From NCBI GenBank assembly GCA_025618425.1, contig CM046845.1, forward strand, positions 32,614,277 to 32,678,276: a stretch of DNA of 64,000 bases, in the 5' to 3' direction. The translations under genes were made by a program, and so were the position numbers. How positions within the stretch are numbered: position 1 is the stretch's first letter; every line of letters starts with the position of its first letter. The notes under the pieces were generated by a model, which worked only from the letters and a program-made list of their open reading frames with translations, was not told the origin of the DNA and searched no databases. Positions 23,301 to 37,305 of this stretch are shown here, piece by piece. This stretch comes from Heliocidaris tuberculata (lineage: Eukaryota; Echinodermata; Echinoidea; Camarodonta; Echinometridae).

Positions 23301-24093
23301 GATACAATGATATGTATAAGCATTATGAGCATTTCAATATAATTATATTGCATTGAACGAGTCCGAGTCCGAAAAATGGACCATAATTACAAACAATACT
23401 ATGTAAAATATAGGTTCATATCTTTAGAAATTATATATATATATATTACAAGCCTCCAAATCAGCCAAGAAATAGTACATAGTTATAATTCAAAATAGCA
23501 AAACAATCTTAGATTTCCATCTTAACTGAAATCAATTTTCTTTTTTTCAATGATGTCCCCCTGAATGAATTATGTGTATTCTAGCCAGAATACAAATTGA
23601 TATGTAAATAATTTGCTTCGTACTCATCTTAAACACTTTTTAATAATCTTGTTAATGTATGGGTCGTGTCCTCAAGGCAGGTTTGACTAAACCCCATGTT
23701 GCAGATGGTTTCACCTCTGTCTGGTCAAACACACCTGGACATACCTACTTGTGGGTAAGTCCAAGCTATTTTGTTCCATACGTTACACATCACAACTAAG
23801 ATTTTTGCATATGGTAACTGTATCAAGCCGATGGCCCCACCAGAACTTGGATCAGACAAAATACCAAGTGAAATGATATTTTGATGTCAATTTCTGATCA
23901 GAATTCCAAACCACAATTCCATAACACTTGGTAACGTATGGGACATACCTTGGACTTGCCTGCCCTTGCACCAACCCATGTAGTCATTTTTCATACCTGT
24001 ATTATGCACAAAATGAGGGCATCAATGCAGACAAAATTAGTAGAATGGTGAAACAATCCCGATGTAGTGATGACCATGAGCTAGTCCAGCTAC
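20249..24093. other. AT-rich convergent 3' region, probable AMFR 3' UTR and flank
   Basis: No coding sequence is recognised. It includes a 30-nt G run just upstream (about 20361-20390) and TTTATT at 22965-22970, which is AATAAA on the minus strand and a possible AMFR poly(A) signal. An inverted-repeat segment at about 23755-23957 pairs TAAGTCCAAG...CCATACGTTAC with GTAACGTATGG...CTTGGACTT. Confidence 0.5.
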
Positions 24094-24642
24094 TCAGATA
24101 GGACTGTGTTGTTGCTGCAGTCTACGTAGGGCAGCCTCCAAGGCAGCTGCCCTGACCCTCTGCCTCTCATCACCCGCCATGTTACCCTCCGTAGCACGGA
24201 AAAAAAGAAGTGGGTGGTTCCTTGATGGGTGGCCAGAGTTCTGAGCTGGCCTCGTCGTTGCTGATGCCTCATGGCTCTGTGATGATGAGGGAGAAGACAT
24301 TGATGATGTTGATGGTTGTGAACTTGATGTTCCTTGTTGGGCCTTGGATGAAGACTCTCTCAACTGTTTTTCTTGGAATTTTCTGAAGAAAAGGAAGAAA
24401 TAGATATATGTCACATACAATCTACATTTTAAATTGTTCGAAATCTTGTCTCATATTTTAAAATAAAGAATTAATAAAAGTGTGTCACATGAATGAATCG
24501 TGGAACCTATGGTCGCTTACCAATACCTAAACTAGTTTTCAACACCAATAACTGGTAACAAACTCTGTATTTTTCTGTCTTCTCTGCTTCTCTCTGTCTC
24601 TATGTATGTTTGTATGTCTGACTGTCTGACTGTCTGTCTGAC

Positions 24643-24683
<41 letters not shown>

Positions 24684-27600
24684 GTCTGTCACTCCCGGGC
24701 TCATTCTGTTTCTCCAAATCTTTCTCTTTATCTCCCTTTTGCTAAAATCTTTCGCACCTTCTGGCTAGCTGTAAAAGTTTTTCTTTCCGTTGTCTAAGGA
24801 TGGTTTCTCTTTCTGAAGACGATTTGGAGAATCGACTGGAATAACTTGGGAAGCCACTACTAAGGTCCGAATCCTGAGCTCCAGCTGTTGAATCTGTGTT
24901 AGATGCTCTGTTTCAATAGTAGAGAAATCATTTTAAAAAACTGTATGAATTTAGAAATAAATGGTTAAATTAATTTCTTAGATTATGTTTGTCCATAAAA
25001 ATAATTAATTGGCAGTTGCAGTTTTGATATTTTGAAGAAAACAGTAGAATAAAAAGATAATTAAAAATTTTAATATGACTCTCCATCAAGAGACTGAGGA
25101 TGCAAAGCCATGTCTGGAGCACCTATCCCTAGAGAAGGCATTTTATATGCAGGTTTCTCTCTCAACCTAGGGGTGTTAAGTGGGTACCTGACAGGATTCA
25201 TTCCTAATGCACTGTGCACTGATGACAGTTACCAAAGCTGAAACCAGGGTAATAATTTCGAAAACACTATGGCAGTTCATAGAGATGTTATATCATAACG
25301 TGATATGTGCTAAAACAAAAAGAGAATATTGTGAATATTATCATTAAGGGCGACTCTGTTGTCATGTAAACCTACCCAGAGTCTGGCCTAGTCCAATTAG
25401 CAGCATTATCTTCTGAGCCTTCCATCCCTCTGGTGATATCACTAGACCCCTCCCCTGTACCACCATCATCCCTTTCCTGAGGTTGCCTGGCCTGGCGGTA
25501 GAGCAGACCAACATCATCTTCTCTATCTTCTGCTTGATTTGGTTGGAAGGCTTGAAAGGTATTTGTTCCTGGAGGCACTTGATCTGGTTGGTCTGTATCA
25601 TTGGGGTTGTTATCACCAACTATTCCCATCGTTGCCTGGTAAAGGGTTTCGTATAAAGGAAAAAATGCAATATTCTATTAATTTTTTTCTGAAGAAAAAA
25701 AAAAATCCAAAAATATTTTAGAATTCTCTCTGGCCGTGTTCTATTATTAAACACGACATTGGGTCTAAACCAAATTCTTCTGTCGTAAAACTTAACTTTC
25801 AACCTAGCTTAAATCCAGTGTAGGGTTTAGATTTTTTGTAGAATATGGGCCTATAAGTTTAGATTGCAAGTTCTCCATATTTGCAAATGAGGCAAAGAAA
25901 ATAAAATTGACAAGGAGAACATGGACCCATTTTGTATGGTTTGCATCTTAACTCACAGCTACTTTTCATTTACAGATCAGCAATGAAATCTGTAACACTG
26001 TGAGAACACCTGGGGGGCGTTTCATCAAGTGTCTTGTCGGTGATTTTTACCGACAAATTTGCTCTCAGACAATCAGATGCAAGGAAGTCAGTAGCTTATA
26101 ACAGTTATTGTAACTTGTCATTGATGACAAGCTTTATGAAACAGGGCCCTGAATTTTTAGCTTAACCTGTATTCCTTTTTTGCCAACATTCCCCATCAGC
26201 CTAGGAAATAATTTTTTTTTTTAGGGGCTACTTTTTTTTTTTCCTTGGGGCTACTTTTGAATTTTATGGGGCTATTTCTTATATTATTGGGGCTACCATT
26301 TTAATGGAAAGTGCAGATTGGTTGTCAATTTGTTTTTTTTGGTGATATTGCGATTGCTGTTACATTGGTACTAATCGTACTATCTCATGCACAGGTTTAC
26401 TTTACGTCAAACTGCCCAATTTAATTTTAAAATATAGATTTTAAAAATTTTAACTTCACCCCCCCCCCCCAACAGATTTTTTTTTTTTTTTTTTTTTTTT
26501 CAAAATCTGAAGGAATAAATCAACAATAGGTCAATTTCACCCGAATTTGCTGTCATACGTATTTCCCGCGGAGATGTTTATTTTACGCGAAAAGGCGGGC
26601 TTGGTGTTGGTGTGTGTGTGTGTGTGTGTGTGTGTTTTTGTTGTTTTTTTTTTCTCTCGCACATAATACTCCTAAGTCCGCTAGGACATACGTACGTACA
26701 TACACTGTGAATGCGCACAGTTCCGGGCGATTTTTCTTTTCCGATTTGTTTTTCGCGGATACCATCTCACTCGATGAGCATCATTCTCGCGCGCCATAAG
26801 TAAAAAAAACCCGTCATAAATCTACCGATTTCTTGATTTGTAGAGCGTTTTCGGTGACTCTGTTTCTCACAACCCGACTTAAGCGCCGCATGCTTTGAAA
26901 AAATGACACTAATTCCGCATTTTTTAGGCAGGCTTTGGCTTTACAGATTGAGTTTTTGAGGTGACTACGGACTTAATGTGGTAAGGGACAATATCTCTGT
27001 GTGTTGTATCCGGTCGTAGATCTAGTGTTAGTCTCATTACACGGATGATGGTAATTTTAGACCTATCATTTGTAACAGTGATATTGCTTTTCGGAAAGGA
27101 AATTTTCACAAAAGGTGTCGCGCAAAGACTAAGTGAAATGAAGCTCTCAATGAATTTATACAACCCTGATATAGAATGCGTGTAGTTACTGTATTATGCG
27201 TGAAAAAAGCGCTATCTTCAGTTTCCGTGTATCTAGCATTCTAGCTATAATTGTCATTTGGTCTAGCACTCACGATGCTACACATTCACGATGTACTAAG
27301 CTCTGAGTCAACAACGAGATAAAAGGTTGAATTTAGCTGTTTTTTGAGCATAATAGTGATTTTCTTTCGAATCATTGATGGGGGCAACTCATATGAAAAC
27401 GGTCGCCCCCAAATACAGGTTTTCCAGCATTTATTGGGGCGATATGGGGGCCGACGAGGGCGAAATCGCCCGTCGCCCCCGTGTATTTCCGACGCTGTTC
27501 CCCATCCATGTTTAGATACTACCTCATGATATTTTACATGTTAATTTAATATCATCATATTATTTCTTTGAACTGTTCCTACAAATCAGATGATGTTTCT

Positions 27601-30600
27601 TCTTTAACAGCTACACCGACTTACCACTCTGCCATCTAGAATGTTATCCACAGTCAGCTCAATGGATCTTGTTACACGAAGGTCTTCTAAGATGGCTCGC
27701 ATGGGAACATTAGGGAACATCTGACTCACTTGTCTCGCCTAAAAATTGGGAAATACAGCCAAGAATATTATCAACATACTGCCACAGTTTTAATATCCCA
27801 GAAATAGATATTAAATGACAATTTAAATTACCTCACTTTAAAACTGCAATTAACCATTTCAAATTCTAAAATTATTCCACAAGAATAAAAAAAAACAGCA
27901 TTAGTGTAAATACCAGAGAAGCGAGGCCAGGCGAGGTAACCAGATATATGGCGCAATACACACACTGTAATTGCATTATATTTTAAGCCCAACTTACCAT
28001 ATTATCCAGCTGTGAGGTTTGAGCTGCTTGAGGTCCAACCACATGGGCATGGGTCACTTCCACTGAGAAACTAGGCAGCCAGCTGAATATGCGAGATCCT
28101 GGTAAGGTAACAAAACATTCACAGGTCGACTGCTGAATTTTCTCATTCTCTAAGTTTCATTCAGAAGGCACCCGGGTCCAGAAGGGCAATGGCAGGGCAT
28201 AAATTAATCGACGGCCATCGGCGGCCAGGCCGTCGATGCCCCTATTACTGGCCGAGATGCCCTCCCAAAAAATGATAAATTCACGGCCAAAAAGGCAGTG
28301 CCCCTTTTTTCAAACCGGCCGTCGTGCCCTTTTCCATAATTTATAATATGCTCTGCAAGTACATGTAAGGTATAATACATCAGGTTTATTTCATCATCAA
28401 AAGTAAATAAAATCTGCGCGCACGCGCCATGCGTTCGCTGTCACTGATTTAAAACGCAGCTCGCGAAAAGGTCGCAACCTGATTTTGACTCGATGTATTG
28501 ACTGCACTAAGTTGAGCCGCGCTTAAGAGGTGAAGCCTAGCGGGCCGCTTCCTCTTGAAAACCCGTTCCGGACCTCGGATCGTGAGGATTGTGATGCTCT
28601 AAGCCCAGTTTTTCACCTACTTCCAGGCCATTCGACACCACATTATATTTATTTCATTTAAGCATTTCATGCTAGCATTGAATTTGTCCATAAATTTTAC
28701 TACGTAAAAGTTGGTTGGACACTTCAAAAATTGGCTCGAATTCAACTTTTATTTTAGTCAACGCTAAAATCTCATGATACTACAACTCATCCTCCAGTAA
28801 AAGATAGTTATATTCTTCCATTTAATATGGTTTTTTATTGGATTCCAGCTTTAAAAAGTCTGTTTTGGTGTCAAAGTATTGAATTTCTCCAAATATCCTT
28901 CCTTCTCAAACTCTTATAGTCACGTAACTCATGTTTGCGATCGCGATCACAGATTTTACGATCGCGATTGCGAGTAAGAGTCATGTGACTATACATGTTT
29001 GAAAAATAAGAATAATCGGAGAAATTCAATAAATTGACACCAAAAACAGAGTTTTTGAAGCAGGAATCCATTAAAAAATCATATTAAATGGAAGAATATA
29101 ACTGTCTTTTACTGGAGGATGAGTTGTAGCATCATGAGATTTTAGCTTTGACTAAAATAAAAGTTAAATTCAAGCCAATTTTTGAAGTGTCTAACCAACT
29201 TTTACGTAGTAAAATTCATGTGAAAATTAAATACAAGCTTAAAATTGCTGTGTGAATTCCTCTAAAAAAGAAAGGAATTCGTGGTGTTGGAAGGAATGTA
29301 AAAAGGAAGGGACACCCGCGGGATTTGTGTAAAATTAAAAAAATAAAAAATAAATAAAAGCGATATAGAAATCGTGGTGTGGTGTCGAAGGGAAGAAAAT
29401 GAAATCAGGATTTGATCATTATGAGCTCGTGGATTTTAAAACATCACCATGACTTAGGCCTAAATATCATTTTTCTTGTTTACTTCACAAATAATAAAGA
29501 GATTCAAATCATCAACACAATAACCAAATGAACAGTAGGCCTAATTATAGGGGGCCTAATTACAGGGGGGGGGGGGATAAAAAAACAGTCAAAACCAAGA
29601 CTTTCAATGGTCAAAAACAAGCAGAAAGGAAACAGTTAAAAATGATTGGTATATGAAAAATATAACATATTTTGAGATATTTGACATTTGAAACACACTA
29701 AAAAATAAGCAGAAAACAAAGTTGGCCTTCGATGCCGTTTTTGAAAAATTACTTTGGCCTTGGTGCCCTTTGTAGTGGCCTTAGTGCCCTTAAAAATTAT
29801 GAGGCATTTAAGGCCAAACTGGCCTTGCCCTAAAAATGATGAAATTTAAGGCCTGCAATGGGTTATCATCTTAATATAAATTGGCAGTCGAAACATTTCA
29901 TTTCTGATCGATTACTATGCAAGTCCTAGTGCAATAAGGTAACTTATTCTAAGCTTATCCCTACTTGAGTCATTACATTAAGTAGATAGTAAAATGGACA
30001 GACATATGGCTAGACATCCAAAAACAAGACCAATATTTCTTGCTTTTACACACCTCTTTGCCAATAGGAAGCAAATTTGACCATCACCATCTAATCATTC
30101 ACCCTTGTCAGGTCCTTTACACTGTATGTGTCATGCAACTTGGGGAAAACTTATTGCATGTTCCATGGCCAGAGGGCGCTGTATTCACATCACAAAAAAT
30201 ATTAACAAACAAGAGTCCCATACTCACCGTCAAAATGAAAGAAGTGGTTTCTAAGATTGAGTGGTTGGTTAGGTCTAGCCTCTCCCCCTCCCATCATGGC
30301 AGCTGGATTGGGTCTGGGACCATGTACTGCTGCGGTAGGACCCCTCCCTGGGGTGGGGCGGGATGGGGTAGCCTGGATGTTGAGTGACTGACGACAGGTT
30401 GGACAAGACGTCTCATGCTCTAGCCAGGAACGCAGACAGGCACTAATCAGAGAGAGACAGAGAGAGAATCATTTTGTGCCTTTTATTTTCATCTTGTGAG
30501 AGCCATTCCTTTGATGACCTTGTCAAATATCTATGGAAAACCTTCACAACTCAAATGGGAAGGCAAGTTATGAAATCTAAAGGCTTAGTCGAATGTGTAT

Positions 30601-33600
30601 GGATCAGTATATTCTTAAATTATATTGAAATATCCTGCTATGATCTGAGGAAGTGTAGATAGATACTATGAACAAAGAAAGTGATTGACAAGCACCTTGT
30701 ATCCTATGGAAAAGGTGCTATATAAATCAAAGTATTATTATTATTATTATTACATAAAAGCATTTTCTCTATATTCACATGCTTTGCACTTCCATGGATT
30801 GTTTGGATGTTGTTCAGTTCTAAACTAGATTTAAAAAAAACAAAAATTACAGACCATAAAACTTTACAGAAAAGTATAACTTTTGACCTTTTATGCACAT
30901 AATGTCGCATTCACAAAGTCATAGTTCTTTTAATTGAAAATACACAGACTAAACAAAGATATTCTTTATGAATAAGAAACAACTTACTCATGGAAGAGAT
31001 GATTACATGGGAGTTTCCTAGCTCCTTTCAGTTCTTCCCAACAAATAGCACAGTCATCATTGTTGGCTACAAGCTCCTCTTCAGTGGCTCTGGGAAACCT
31101 ATGAATTGTCAACAATACAATCATATCAAGATGATACACCAACTGTTATCCCCCCCCCCCCCCAACAAAAAAAAAAAGCCATGAAGGGTAATATATCATA
31201 AATGACTATAGGACCAAGAAAGATGAAGTAGGATATCGTAAAAGTCAAAACTTTTTTTGTGTGTACAAACTTTGGCCAATTCATATCAAATCCTTTTTTT
31301 GACATCACATTAAAAAAATCTAAAAATTATTAAATACATTGAATACTGTAAGGGTGAAGGATCTTTCAGACAGAAAGCAACAAAAACAACTAAATTATAG
31401 TGAAATGTGGAAAGAAATGTGCATAGAAATAACTCCATATTTCACAGTTATGCCACTGCTTGCTCACCTTGCTTCCATATTAGCTACGACCCTTCTGTAA
31501 TTTCTGTGTCTCTGGACTCTACGCTGGATCTCATAGTAGAGATGTCTTAGCTGCATGCAAATCAACAGGCTTGCCATACTCAGGAATACGTTCACCCACA
31601 ACTAAAAAGCAAATTGACAAAATAAAATTAACGTAAAATAATCTACTTTCTCAGTTGAACTATGATTATCAAGTGAAAGATGTATGACTTATACTTGAAA
31701 AGATGAACATCTAAACACTGAATATTTCAAAATGCAGCAACTTAAATACTTCCATATCAGAATAGGAACAGAATCGGCATAGTTATAAAAGTATAGTACA
31801 GAGCAAGATTTTAATGTCAAATGCTAGTAAATTTGAAGGCAGTGAAATGTTTGCCACGTCACCATGAAGGTTATCGATTTACCTGGAATTTATTTCTCAA
31901 ATTATACAAATTATCCAATTTCTCAGTACAAAGAGACTTACCAGCATGTGGAGATGGTGCACAAAGTCCAGGGTAAGGGTGATAAGTTCCAGGACCAGCT
32001 CGGTGTGATAGATAAGACTCCCTCTGTTTTCCCAAACTCCCTCATGATGTAAGTCATACAGGTGAATGGCATACCTATATATTGTAGGAACACAGAATGA
32101 AACACTTCAGCAACATGCTTTCCTGCCATCAAGGATGTACACACAAGTACAATGCAATATTCCAACTTAAAGGCAGTGTCTTCAAAGAATTAAATATTTT
32201 AGAAAAAAAAAATATGTAGCATACTTTTAACTCTAGGATTCATTGATCAGAATTTTGAATTCAGCTTTTCATGTCACCTTTTTTGGGGGGGGAGGGGGGG
32301 GGGGGTAGGGGGGTAGAAGGTAGGTTAATAATCAGCCTTACAGCTTCCAATGAAATTGATATCACAACTTTATTACATTATTGAATTTACTTCACAATGA
32401 TAACTCAAAAAGTCCATTATTCTTTACCTGACAGTTCAGATTTAGAATTTCAAATATATCTTATGCATATTCTACACATTAGGAGCAAAGAAGATCAAAT
32501 CATGTGTAAATGCACAAATATTCCTCTGAATGAAAGACTGTCCTTTAAGTTCGATCGTTAGAACATTACAAAGGGGAAGTAGCAGCAGTCAGAGATGATT
32601 GGGTGTACATGAGCATCACATGTGAACACCACTCACAGATAGTACAGGAAATTATTAGAAACTGACAAATGCAGAGCTAAAAGGTAGGATGTTGCCAGTA
32701 CAAGCAGAAGAAATGAAAATGACCTTTTGTCATCAAGTGTACATACCTTGCAAGCACAAAGATGGCACGAATACCCACCAAAATGCACTGAAATGTAAAT
32801 AGAAAAATTAATGAATTATAAATTAGATTATATAACATTGTGCGACACACAATGAAGTGATGGAATATTCTCCACATACCTTTAATAGAAAATTAGATGT
32901 TTTGCTTCTTAATTCTCTTACAACACAATGAGTTTGAGTATTAATTAGACAAAGTTATCTTTAAATTTTTCAATTTCTTTTGTATTCATTTATTCATTTA
33001 TTTATTTATTTATTTATTTATTCATTTATTTATTCATTTATCTTTTTTTTTTTGGGGGGGGGTGGACAAAATGAGAGACGTTCCTTCTTTCATATTTTTT
33101 GAAATATATTTAAACAGACATTGTACATATAAAAGCACCCTAGAGGGACAATTCTATATCAGATCAGATAGATCATCTTTCTATTAACAATATGGAAGTT
33201 TTTCATAACAAATAACATGTATTTCCATTAACTAAGAGTACCAAACTGAACCAACTTCATATAAGAAATTGGGACCACAATCAACAGGTGAACACTTAAA
33301 ATTTTATTTTCCACCTTTCATTTTTCAAGGCCTCGCCCTATTCTTACCTCAGCAAGCATAAAGAAGAGTAGATTCCAATCAAGTTCATAGCAGAGATAAA
33401 AGCTACCAGCCATGAGAGCACCTGTTACAGTCAGGATGAGACAAAGCAGAGTGATCACAAGGCCATGTGTTCTGCCGGATGTTGTCGGAGAAAAGGCAAG
33501 CTGTGGGATGATAAGGAATGTCAAGAAAGTTATCAAACGGTATACCTATAAATTCACAGGAGGGAGAAAGAGAGGAATACAGAGAAAAATAGAAAGAGAA

Positions 33601-36600
33601 GAAAGAGATTCCAACCTGTAGATTAAAAAATTAAAGTCATAGGAAAAGACACATAAGCACTTCAACAAAATATTTGCTTAGCATTAAATCTCTATAAAAT
33701 GAACTCAAATCTTTACATAAATTAAACAGATTTGTGTACTCACATATTCAAACCTATCCTTGGATAGTTGAGCAAAGCCATGAAGGAAGGCTAGGATAGC
33801 AAACCATCCAACCCAGAGAACCAATTCCTCTAGCGTCTGAACGTTGAGTACTCCAAATACCACAATGAGCTTGTAGAAAGAGAAGTTCCATAGCTTGTCT
33901 CGAAGATGCTAGGAGGAAATATGTATGAATCAAGGTGAGAAGGAATTGTGAGAAACAGGGTGGAAAGTACAAGTACTGCATAAAAATTGCTGAAAAGTAA
34001 CTGCTGGAAGACAATTACATAAGAAAACAGTATATTTATCATTTAGTGTTGGTAGCTGGCAGAGCACTTCAACTTTAGCCAGTATTAATGTCCACTGATT
34101 TATGGAATGCCAAGTGTCACCTTCTTATATCATCTCACAGGAATTGTCATTATTCTTTACCTAAATGAACAAACTATCACCATGACTTCAATTTTCATTT
34201 TCATTTCATAACTTGGAGAGGTTGACACATGGCTCTCTATTTAATCAGAGGAAAAAGTTTATTCAAATTAGACTTACTTACAGGTCATCATGTGTTTTGA
34301 GAAAGGGGGAGGGGGTGCTACATTTTAATTGCACGTGAATGTAATGTAAACTTACTGCCATTTTAACCTAATGTGTGGTTTCTAGTCTGATTTGTTACAT
34401 TGATATCTTCAACCTATTTATCTCATTAGTACAATTATACACAAAATTTTCTCATTCTATTCTAAAATATTTTCCATTGATTCTTGTATCTAATCATATG
34501 TGAAAACATGTTCATATAGAAAATGTGAAAAAACAAACACACAGATTCTGATTGACAGATGCCAATGACAATACAAAAACACATGAAAAACTCAGTGGTA
34601 TATAATTTTCACAACATCAAAACAAGATTTCCCCAAAACTAGAGGTCTACTTTGTACATGTACTGTATCATAATAAACAATTTCATCATATTTTGAGTGA
34701 AAAAACAACAACAAAAACAAAATAAGTTTTTAAAACGCATTACATTACAATGACAAAGTTTAAGTTTAACAGACCATTTTCAATTTGTTCGGTGTAGTAC
34801 ATGGTATAGCCATGACCAATGCCATGTTTATGCATGAATACAGGGGCAAAGTCTTCTTTACTGTTTATTCACAAACACTATGTATCCTGACTCACTATTA
34901 TGACCTCTGTTACCTCACACAAACAAGCCAGTGTCAGTTGCAAAGCATGATCTGTTTACATTAAATTGTGAAGGTCAGTGTCTATCTAAGTACCAGTCTA
35001 AACTAATCATCGAGTGTCAAAATACCTGAGGTTGTTGTTCTCATGTTAACCGTTAGGCAGAAAGGTTGTGTCTGACTGACTCCATTGTACAATATAACAT
35101 TTTCCCTTGTGTAAATACTTCACTCATTATATGCACTCATCCATATAGTCATGATAAACAAGTATAACTCAAGGATGAATTCCTTCACTCATTATTCCTT
35201 TTAATCACTTTAAGCATGGGTTAAAGTAAAAATCAGTTGACAAACTACAATACAAGTCGTTACGATTTGAACATAATCTTTGAAATTATAAGCCCCCCCC
35301 CCCCCCCCCCCCATGATAAGTACATACTTATCAGTAACTGAGTTTTCATTTTTTGAAAGTTGTTTTTTTTTAAAATTCTTGTAGTCTTTCAAAATGAGCT
35401 TGTCTATATTTTTTCCCTTTACAACAATTTAGTTTTTTACAATCCCGCACATTCAATGTAAGCAAAACAACCTCCATGTAAGGTAGTTAAGCATAATGAT
35501 AAATTAAAACACTCAAAAGATCCAGTACATATTAAAGGGATGGAAGTTGAATAGAAGATACTTCTTACCTGTCTTTCCATGACTCGAAGGTTGCCAAACA
35601 CAAGATACTGGATAGCTTTACCAAGGAGAATAAGGCAACAAAATGCCATGTTGATCACAACCTAGTGGAAATAAAAATCAATGTTGTTGATTATTTGATA
35701 GTCATAAATAATCCTTATCACAACATCAATTAATTAAAATGAAAAATCATACAATCCTGAAAACATCAAGTGTGAATGACTAAAAATAAGAAAAGGAGTC
35801 AGGTTATAAAGGGGATTATGAATAATAGTTATCACAACTTTGAATAAAAAAGAAAATTATTCAAGCCTGAAAACATCTTAAGGGAATGACTACAAAACCT
35901 TCAGTTGATTTAAGGCCATGAAAAAAAACTAAACTCTTAAAATATGAGAATATCAAGGTATCCATGGAATACAGATGTCAGAATGTCTTTCTGAAAGAAT
36001 GAAATATGAAAGTGAATTCCTCCTTCATAGATCAGTTTGACAGATTACAGTTAGTTTGTATTTGAAAGGAAAATATTAAAGCATCAACAGACATTTAAAC
36101 TAAAAAATGGTTAAAGTATAGATCTACCCATTTCATAAAAACAGTTCAGATTTTTTATTCAATTCAAGAATGAATGAGACTAAACTATACATGTACATGT
36201 ATTTTAACACATGCCGAATTACATATTTCAGAAATTGGGCATTAGATAGGAAGTACTTACAACCACAGAGAGAGAATCTTGTAGCATAAGCTTGATCATC
36301 TTGACCATGTCACTGTCATCAGGATGGATACCAAAGTCTACCGACAAGCTACGGAAGATCTCTTCTTGGATCTGATCTGGACTAGGTCTACCACCTTCCT
36401 GGTCCTGGATGCCTTCTCCACCATCAAGAGAGACAGGGTCTGATCCAGGATCTGATTCAGATCCAGAGATGTATCCATCGTAAGGAGAGGAACCTGTCGC
36501 TGGAGACGATGCCGCGCTTCCTTCAAGAGTTCCATCTTGAGAAGGAGATCCTGGTGGATTTGCCTCAGTCATTGGATTCATTTCTCCAGGTTTGATACCT

Positions 36601-37305
36601 ACACAAAATTCAAATACATCATAATTACATAATTACTTTTACATTTCTAAGGGTTCTTTGCCATTTGTTGAAAATTTTGAAATAAGAGTCATACACAGCA
36701 CATTTTCCATTCATATTTATTTTCTATGTCAATAACAAGCAGAGGATATTCATTTACCATGCTCTGAAGATACATGAAAGAAACAATAGTTTTATTTTTT
36801 TGTTTCAGGATTTCAAATTCAAAATAAATCCACCTCTGAGACAAAAACAGACCTGTAGTTTTTAAAGAGTTTACAATAAAAGTTACAGAATCAATAATGC
36901 ATAAGCCTTCCAAATATCTTTTGTATTTAGTAACTTGCTTTCAAAAAGGAAATAAGTAAATAAAAGTACATTCAGAGAGGAAAAGCTGTGGAGATTATAA
37001 AACAACAAGCAAAATCACAAGCGAAATCAGAATATCAAAATGAAAAAGAAATTATTACCAAGAAAATCTTGCAGTACGTTACTTGAACTGTCACCCCTAA
37101 CTGGACTGCCACCATTAGGAGTCATCAGTGACTCCTGAACAGAGCTAGGACCATCTTGGCCTTTCTCAAAGCCAGTCTGCGTGGTCTCCAGTAGTGACAG
37201 GCCTTCCCTGGCTTGTAGAACAGACCAGGCAAGGAACAGAAAGCTGAGGGCTACATAGGTTTGGAGAGGGGGCATAGGAAGCTGGCCTGCATTAGTAGTT
37301 GGCAT
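24094..37305 (-). CDS. AMFR: AMFR / gp78, ER-membrane RING E3 ubiquitin ligase (15 coding exons)
   Basis: ER-associated degradation ligase. Exons in transcript order: 37305-37059, 36598-36261, 35661-35569, 33908-33744, 33500-33348, 32787-32747, 32074-31942, 31601-31468, 31098-30988, 30442-30228, 28098-27998, 27738-27625, 25635-25376, 24907-24758, 24382-24094 (TGA). All phases agree; 847 residues. Hydrophobic segments lie near residues 11-30 and between about 190 and 420. RING-H2 ligands are C451, C454, C466, H468, H471, C474, C485 and C488. The CUE domain at about 575-615 carries an MFP motif (584-586). Residues of about 728-757 (ETILRQRKEKLLQLARR) match the UBE2G2-binding region, and R829-x5-AA-x2-R839 near the C-terminus fits the p97/VCP-interacting motif. 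Vertebrate gp78 is about 643 residues; the extra length is mainly an acidic, S/P/G-rich insert of about 100 residues in exon 2, plus low-complexity sequence in exons 13 and 15. Exon 6 is only 41 bp. 5' UTR exons were not identified. Confidence 0.96.
24603..24685 (+). repeat. (CTGT/CTGA)n microsatellite in AMFR intron 14
   Basis: A tetranucleotide run of CTGT with CTGA variants, followed by (TC)n. Confidence 0.9.
26012..26151. mobile_element. foldback MITE, reverse copy of 17636-17774
   Basis: GGGGCGTTTCATCAAGTGTC ... TTTATGAAACAGGGCCCTG matches the element at 17636-17774 in reverse complement, including AACAGTTATTGTAACTTGTC. It lies in AMFR intron 12. Confidence 0.8.
26160..27600. other. AMFR intron 12 with low-complexity and GGGGCTA/GGGGCGA motifs
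   Basis: Repeated GGGGCTACTTTT-like motifs (26220-26300), C and T runs (26459-26500), a (TG)n run (26611-26634), and a GC-rich block at 27390-27480 with an inverted GGGCGAAATCGCCC. It is probably an unclassified insertion. No coding evidence. Confidence 0.4.
28150..29860. mobile_element. unclassified insertion in AMFR intron 10 containing a 524-bp hairpin
   Basis: The outer parts share GGCC/GCCCTT-type motifs (28190-28340 and 29720-29840). Within them, 28693-29216 is a very long inverted repeat. AATTTTACTACGTAAAAGTT at the left end is mirrored at the right, and the arms of about 230 bp pair along nearly their whole length, meeting in a GCGATCGCGATC-rich centre (about 28935-28975). No ORF encodes a recognisable transposase. 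Confidence 0.65.
30660..30752 (+). mobile_element. SINE 3' tail fragment
   Basis: CACCTTGTATCC...AAGGTGCTATATAAATCAAAGTATTATTATTATT resembles the conserved 3' tail of tRNA-derived SINEs in marine invertebrates (GCGCTATATAAATn plus (ATT)n). The tRNA-like head is absent. It lies in AMFR intron 9. Confidence 0.55.
32998..33062 (+). repeat. (TTTA)n microsatellite followed by G run
   Basis: Imperfect ATTT/CATT tetranucleotide repeats, then T and G homopolymers, in AMFR intron 5. Confidence 0.85.

Noticed and set aside
30040..30387. Plus-strand 115-codon ORF over AMFR exon 10
   Set aside because: Antisense shadow of the exon encoding the end of the RING domain.
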